A DNA stretch of 64,000 nt, taken from positions 3,968,001-4,032,000 of the forward strand of contig LSAX01000003.1 in the NCBI GenBank assembly GCA_001557505.1. Reading direction: 5' to 3'. Position numbers and translations under genes: made by a program. Positions within the stretch are counted from its first letter, which is position 1. Every line of letters begins with the position of its first letter. Shown here piece after piece: positions 58,408 to 64,000 of the stretch. This stretch comes from Reticulascus tulasneorum (taxonomy: Eukaryota > Ascomycota > Sordariomycetes > Glomerellales > Reticulascaceae). The notes below the pieces were generated by a model. That model had not been told where the DNA came from, searched no databases, and saw nothing but the letters and a program-made list of their open reading frames with translations.

Positions 58408-59110
58408 GGGTGATAGAGCGAGTCGCAGTGGGGAGTTGCCGTTATGTTGGTGGGGTTGTGAAGTTGGGAAACATGAGTTGCATGGTAAGAATGTTACAAT
58501 AAAGTTTATCTCTGTGGGCCGGGGTTGCATTATTGAATATTTACGGCACATATCGGCTGCCTGTTTGGGTAATCAGATGTGTTCCCACATGCATGAAGAT
58601 GAATGTAAAATGAGGTAAGTCGACCACAAAAATACCCGCTAGCTGCCAGATGACACCGAGTATGCGCGCCCCTGCAGCTGGAGGGTGCATTTGCAACGCC
58701 GTTCACACGCAATCAAACGGCATCACACAATTTTACCCCAAACAGTAATCCAGCCTTCGAACTGGGTTTCTTGAATATACATAGCTATTAAAACAGATCG
58801 GGGGAAGCAGCATCTTATGGGGTCTACGTGATATTGCTGAGAGGCCTTGTTACCTTGTTTGTGCATTTCTATAAATCAGATGAAAGGGGAGGGGTGGACG
58901 AGACAGACAGTTTTGCCCCAAAGGATAGCTAGCTACAGCACGGCTGATAAGCCTGATGTGGTTCAAAGATCCAATTCTATCTGATCAGACGTCCTCCAGG
59001 CAGATATTCCAGCTTCCTAGAAAAGTCCAGTTTAAAATAGGTTGTATGCAGATACGATATCCGGTGTCAGAAGTCCTTGAGCGCACTCCATTTATGCCAA
59101 GGTCCTTTGT
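58408..59110. other. intergenic, no supported gene
   Basis: The promoter side of the broken gene and the 3' flank of the small secreted protein gene; nothing else was seen. Confidence 0.5.
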
Positions 59111-59592
59111 TCACCAACACTAGTTGTGAGTCAGTATGAGAACATATCAATCCTAGCCGTAGAATACATACTGTAGTCTTGTCTTGGTAGTCCACAGCGC
59201 ATCCTATTACGCATTTCTAGAGACAAGAATGGTCAGTAAGAGCTTTTGATGTTTGGAATGATTGAGAGCACAGCAGGTGACAGAATGATTCGGTTCTTAT
59301 CAAGCGATATCAACCCCAAAAGATTACATACCGGCGTATCCTTTAATGAATCCGGAATCGCATGGTCGTAATACTTGTTGCATTTGGTATACTTAATTTC
59401 CACCCCTGGTATCAAGCACCAATCTTCCCCTTGGCATTCTCCTATATACAGCCACCCTGGCCACTTGAGATTTGGGCCGCCGCGAGCCTCAAGCTCATGT
59501 GTGTAGGTAGGGGAGTCTATCGTCATGTCGATCGCAGCGGGGAAGGCGAATCCTACAGCGGGGAGGAGAAGCGCGTGGGGAAGTCTTCTCAT
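59111..59592 (-). CDS. small secreted six-cysteine protein
   Basis: Three minus-strand exons (59592-59332, 59216-59172, 59119-59111) are joined by introns of 115 and 52 nt, both starting gtatgt, and give 104 aa ending in Cys-Trp. The N-terminus MRRLPHALLLPAVGFAFPAA is a probable signal peptide. The mature part has six Cys (in IGECQGEDWCLIPG, KYTKCNKYY, TPKCVIGCAV and the terminal TTCW), all in the second half. The even number and the late clustering suggest three disulfides. I do not recognise the family. Size, secretion and Cys content fit an effector-like or antimicrobial-like protein. The last exon is only three codons long and is the weakest part of the model. Confidence 0.55.
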
Positions 59593-60642
59593 ACCGTTTT
59601 GTTTTGGAAGAGTGCGGTACGGCGTCTGCTGCTCGACAAGTAGATAATAAAGAATTGTAAATGGAAGAACACTTAAGAACTGAATACAGCACAGCTTTAT
59701 AAAAGAAGAAGGGCAAGGGACATAACTTCCCTGGTTGGCCGTTCCATGGCCAACATTCATGTGGTTGTTGTTTTCAAAGTTCTTCAATATTTGGTAACGC
59801 GGAGAGCACTCCTGCTTTCCAGCCACCCGCACCCAACGGAATAGGGCTTCACTTACAAATAAGGACACGGGAGATTCGTGTCCCCGAATTAACTTGAAGC
59901 AGTACATGTTCATTTGATGACTGAACGCCCACTTATTATCTAGCCTTCCTAGGCCGTGTTGGACAAGACCAAAGCAGACAAAGGGCGCCCAATCATAGTG
60001 CTCTGCCTTTTGACTTCCATCCCACACCATCACCATCAATCCATCCCATACCCTCAATCCATCCCATACCCTCAATCCATCCTACACCTCACTCCATCTT
60101 TATCCAATCTCATCCTTCACAAGTGCACCTGGAGGTTATGGACAATGCTAAGGACACATAAAGGTTAGTATAGCGAGATGCAAGCCAGTAACGAGCTGGG
60201 CAAGCGACTTACATGGCTTGCAGACTCGTAAACTTTAGCCAATGATAAGTCACTATTCTTGACGAAGTGTGATACCCCTGCTCCCATAACAATGGCTCAA
60301 TGGCCCATTTACTAAAGTATATCAAGTCGCACAGGCTATTGAACGCAGTCGACCGGAAACAGACGCATTCCCATACTTTTATTGTCTCATTCCGCTCATT
60401 GGCGAGTAGAAAATGATATCATACGAGAATATATCTTGGCCAGAGCCAGCCATACGGGTCTCCAAACAGTTCGCTGAGTAAGTCTACTTCAGTTCTGAAG
60501 GATGATTGACGTTGCGCTGTATAAGTGCTGGTAGATCCATCAGCAAAGTCCCAAGTAATGCCTCTCCGCAACCCAAGATCGAAGCCATCCCATACACCTG
60601 GGCTAACAATATTACTACTTACTGCTTTCGAAGTTTTACACC
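59593..60642. other. intergenic with minisatellite
   Basis: No gene could be supported. An 18-nt tandem repeat occurs at 60033-60086. The rest is promoter for the two divergent genes at 59592 and 60643. Confidence 0.5.
60033..60086. repeat. minisatellite, 18-nt unit x3
   Basis: Three adjacent units ccatcaatccatcccata, ccctcaatccatcccata and ccctcaatccatcctaca. They lie between the small secreted protein gene and the membrane protein gene. Confidence 0.85.
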
Positions 60643-62822
60643 ATGCCTGTCACAACATCGGATATCTACTTGGGTCTCTGGACAGATTGGTCCAAGGACC
60701 CGGTGTTTGGGGCTACAATTACAGTCACCTCATCTGTTGGGGCCCTTCTTATTGCATTCGTGGCTATATTTGTTCGGTTTGTCGGTAGTCATCTATGGCA
60801 TTTACTTGCCTTCTCGGCCTACCAGCTACGGAAAACAGATGAAGAGAGTTCCCCAGTGCACCGACAACAGCAAGCCATTCTACGAAACGAATCCTCGGTT
60901 CTATCGGTGATCTTTGAGTTTCTGGAAATCTCATGGGCTTGGCGTGCTCACACTCGTGCCTTTGCTCGTCAGTCGTCGAAAGAGGGCCAAGACAGAGGCA
61001 CGTTCTTAGTTGCCATTGGAGGATTATTGTTTTCAGTCGGGCTTGCTGCTGCTAGTATCCTTTCTTCGGCTATTTTCACAATATCAGACGTCGAAGTACT
61101 CTTGCATTCCTCAAATTGTGGCCGTTGGATCACATACGACACTAGATTTTCACTGCAGGAAGCGGCGCCAATCGCACTATCAGCCTATAGTCAAGAAACG
61201 GAATCGGCTGCTTACGCTTACTCTCGCCGATGCTACAATGCTACTTCCTTTGAGGCCTGCACCGCCTTTACGTCCCCCAAGATAGATTGGACTAGGCATT
61301 ATGACGCTGAATGCCCATTTGCGGACGAAATGTGCATTGGCCCTGCGATGATGATGGATACTGGGCTATTAAACTCGAATGAGGTTTTTGGAATTAACTT
61401 TGGCAAAGATACCCAAATAGATCTCCGAAAGGTTACGACTTGCGCCCCAATAGTCCAGAAAGTTGCCGTTATTGACAGGATTGCGCCATTTGCTGATATA
61501 CCCAACATGCCGGGCGAGGAGGTAGTTACATTTCTTTACGGTCCTACGGTAGAATTCCAGGCTAGCCCTGTGACTTGGCGACTTAGTACGTCAGGCACAA
61601 ACCGTACAGAGTCATATTGGTTAGTGTAAGTGCAATCCTGGGGACCAGTATATATTCGTGCTCGTGGCATATACCACCCCACTTGATCCTACTTACTGCG
61701 TCTTATTGACCGGCTGAGAGATTGCTGATTGCATGATATACGTTTAGGGCCCGGAGTTATTATCCTGACGCCCCTTGGTTCTCACAGTTTGATCCAATCG
61801 AATCCTTAGATCGATCTGACGGAGACTTGACACTCTTTTTCTTAGCCAGCAACATTCTTCTCTCAAATATGCCGATCGAGGATCCAATATTTTCGGCTCA
61901 CAAAGAGGTCGTCTTGACCGGTCTTTATGATAATCAAACCTTTTATATTGCGGATAACTTTGCTGGTGTTATTGGTTGCGTCGAGCAGGTAATTGTTGCC
62001 ACACTGAACGACTTCTCTGTCACTCATGACCTCTAGTACCAGTTTTGCAATCCCTCGACCAATTCAAGCCACTGTTCAGATCTCGCAGGCTTAATGACTA
62101 CCTACAATACAGTTCCCAGAGAACTGGGACTGAATGCTATCCAAAACGAAACTTTCCAGATCCTAGTCAACGACATAGCAATTGAGCTTGTTACTTCAAT
62201 GCAGCTCCTCGGTAAAACAAGGCCTAGCCTCATAGCTCAAAAAACAGTGAACGGCAATATGCAAATGGGACTTCCGAGTAATCAATGGCAGATTGAAGTG
62301 GATGATTGGCATGCCTACGTCATGGCGTGTTTTCAACAGCACCTAGTCAATCGAGTCATTGGACCTAGTAGCCAAGACACAAAGTTCATCACGCCCCCCG
62401 CGACAGATGCAGAACGACGAGTATGCCAGGCACAAAGAGTACGTGTTCCACAGGGGTTTAACAACGTGTCACTTTTCGGGCTGGTCTTCACTCTTTGCAC
62501 AGGGAGTCTTATCGTATCAATCAGTTTGTTTCTAGAGAAGATTGTTGGATATTTCGGCGGCCCCTCCCTAGGACGTTCTGTTTGGGGGAAGGACGGCGTG
62601 CTTCAGATCCAGCGAATGGCTTACGAGGGACAAACGGACTACGCCTGGACTCGCACGGATCGCCATGTTCCGGTTATGGAAGTCATGTGCTATTTGGATC
62701 AGCTCAAGAGCCGGACGGAGCTGATTGAGGAGAAAACTATGTCTAAGACAACTTCGAATGAAACGACAATCGCTGAGGTGTCTCCTCAGCGACCCAAAAT
62801 GGTTCGAAGACTCACGACATAA
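60643..62822 (+). CDS. fungal multi-pass membrane protein, unknown
   Basis: Exons 60643-61625, 61748-61988 and 62037-62822 (introns of 122 and 48 nt, phases 2 and 0) give 669 aa. There are three clear membrane spans: about 22-46 (VTSSVGALLIAFVAIFVRFV), about 120-146 (FLVAIGGLLFSVGLAAASILSSAIF) and about 552-575 (SLFGLVFTLCTGSLIVSISLFL). Between the second and third lies a roughly 400-residue loop with many Cys and N-glycosylation sites (CYNATSFEACTAF, CPFADEMCIGPAMMMDTGLL, CNPSTNSSHCSDLAG), so it is probably extracytoplasmic. The tail contains a YDxx-type LGRSVWGKDGVLQIQRMAYEG segment. This plan is common in filamentous fungi, often in HET-rich or expanded families, with no known function. 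Confidence 0.85.
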
Positions 62823-63136
62823 TATCACATTACAGATAGCGGGACAGATCATCGGGGCAATAAGTTCACACTGGTGAAAGAGGCGAACCAAGAGCAGAAA
62901 TCATTGATTGTGCTGGGAGGGTTAGGCACACGAGGTGTGCTAGCACGACCCTGACCGTTTTAGGATACCGTGGTACTATGGAGAGTCTTTGTCACTGGCG
63001 GAAGTCGTTCTTTTGATGGCACATGTTTTGTATTAGGGTTACCCTCGACTGAGATATAGCTAAAAACACTCAACAGATGAAGACACAGATAGCCAAGAGA
63101 TTATGAGCTGAGAAGGCCACAACCGTAGATTTGTCG
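62823..63136. other. convergent 3' region
   Basis: Nothing recognisable between the two convergent genes. Confidence 0.5.
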
Positions 63137-63556
63137 TCATGGTAAGCCTGTCTTGGCTGTGGCGCGAAGTAAGTCATCGGCTCGACCTGAAACAAAATCT
63201 AAACGTTCCAGTAGTCTCTGGTTTCTCTTCTCCATCTTCTCGAGCCGATGCATGGCAGCGTCAAGAAACTCATGCTTCTGCTCAGCAGACTCATGAGAAG
63301 CTCTATTTCTCTGGAGACGCTCAAGAGAATGGATGAGCTTTGTCTTCCTCTGTGCGCTCAGGCACTCATGGCAGGCTTTTTGTGAAATGTGAGAAAGATC
63401 GGCAGCCTCTTGACTCATTAGAACGTGGTATACGCCGCAGGACCCAAACTCGGTGCGGCGGCTATGCACTGGATGGCATGTTCGTTCCCGGGCAATGTGA
63501 ACGTGAACTGCAGTACACTTAGCACACCTCGCTTGAGCAACAAAGCGGATACACAT
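63137..63556 (-). CDS. small Cys-rich protein with coiled coil, MC-start family
   Basis: A single minus-strand frame of 139 aa from the ATG at 63556. It begins MCIRFVAQARCAKCTAVHVHI, then has RTCHP, FGSCGVYHVL and KACHECL. A long predicted coiled coil follows (LIHSLERLQRNRASHESAEQ and HRLEKMEKRNQRLLERLDFV). The N-terminal Met-Cys start and the Cys spacing resemble the protein at 10290-10658. Similar short fungal proteins are likely zinc-binding and intracellular; no function is known to me. No signal peptide. Confidence 0.6.
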   Translation of the reverse strand: MCIRFVAQARCAKCTAVHVHIARERTCHPVHSRRTEFGSCGVYHVLMSQEAADLSHISQKACHECLSAQRKTKLIHSLERLQRNRASHESAEQKHEFLDAAMHRLEKMEKRNQRLLERLDFVSGRADDLLRATAKTGLP

Positions 63557-64000
63557 TGTCAAGCGAATGATGGTTGAGTTACCTGCAGAGTTCGTATTCA
63601 GTGTTCAAGTTGGGTTGTCACTGGCGTAAACTATCGATTTTGGAGAAGTGTCAATGCTCTGAGAGAGCATGCCACAATATATACCCAGGCAGTCTTGGCC
63701 GACCTTGTGATGCTGTTCCAGATTAATAAATCTGTTTCCTCTTCTCTCTATGTATGAATTTAGTACAGTATTGAAATGAAATTGAACAAAGCTGTTTTGT
63801 TAACATACAGACACACTGAAAAGTTTTAAGAGCACATTGTTTCTTTGTTAGGCTAAGTTCCCTGTGGCGCTACCTACGCCCATTTTCTCTACTGCATGCT
63901 CGTGCAACTTGCAAATTTTTAAACAATGAGTTTGTCGTAAACCCTTTGACAAGAGCCATGTTGAATTGAACAATACGCAAGCCACAGTCATGAATGTAAT
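63557..64000. other. upstream region, right edge
   Basis: AT-rich promoter side of the gene at 63556. No further gene was seen before the window ends. Confidence 0.5.

Noticed and set aside
60033..60086. CRISPR-like array from the 18-nt repeats
   Set aside because: The units are adjacent with no spacers and the genome is fungal; it is a minisatellite.

Overview
The window is nuclear DNA of a filamentous ascomycete (Pezizomycotina). Protein-coding genes lie on both strands and are broken by short GT-AG introns, mostly 44-70 nt, often with CTAAC/CTGAC-like branch sites. The families present are typical of this group: HET-domain proteins, an Egh16/MAS-type appressorial protein, an Asp f 4-like secreted protein, a NIS1-type effector, GH43, tannase/feruloyl esterase, fungal DUF1264, Rxt3 and Sdh8. 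The secreted set suggests a plant-associated lifestyle; the species cannot be read from the sequence.

Layout. 1-10 kb: a small six-Cys SH3-like secreted protein, a protein-kinase C-lobe relic, a large 2OG-Fe(II) oxygenase (4 exons), an unknown two-exon gene and, divergent from it, an SRPK-like kinase. 10-17 kb: a small Cys-rich protein, a doubtful gene remnant, a DUF1264 (oil-body-associated type) protein, an Egh16-like secreted protein with a dibasic-flanked C-terminal peptide, and a DUF2867-like protein. 18-25.5 kb: a HET protein with an acidic insert, a GFA/CENP-V-type zinc protein, a small zinc-ribbon protein and an Asp f 4-like secreted protein. 28-32.5 kb: a secreted GH43 enzyme and a CYP7/CYP8-like P450. 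35-41.4 kb: housekeeping genes, namely Rxt3 (Rpd3L histone deacetylase complex), Sdh8 (succinate dehydrogenase assembly) and an NMN-adenylyltransferase-like protein. 42-45.5 kb: a feruloyl esterase/tannase and a zinc alcohol dehydrogenase of the cinnamyl-alcohol type, convergent. 46-52 kb: a second HET gene and a tandem pair of paralogous single-pass membrane proteins with the same exon plan. 55-64 kb: NIS1-like effector, CBM-like secreted protein, a broken gene (frameshift plus in-frame stop), a six-Cys secreted protein, a 669-aa membrane protein and a second small Cys-rich protein.

Conserved housekeeping genes are therefore interleaved with accessory genes: secreted effector-like proteins, plant-cell-wall enzymes and self/non-self recognition proteins. 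Several gene-poor stretches (25.5-28.3, 32.5-35.2, 51.7-55.0 kb) hold no gene I can support. All exon-intron structures below were derived by eye from splice signals and reading-frame continuity; no homology search was run.
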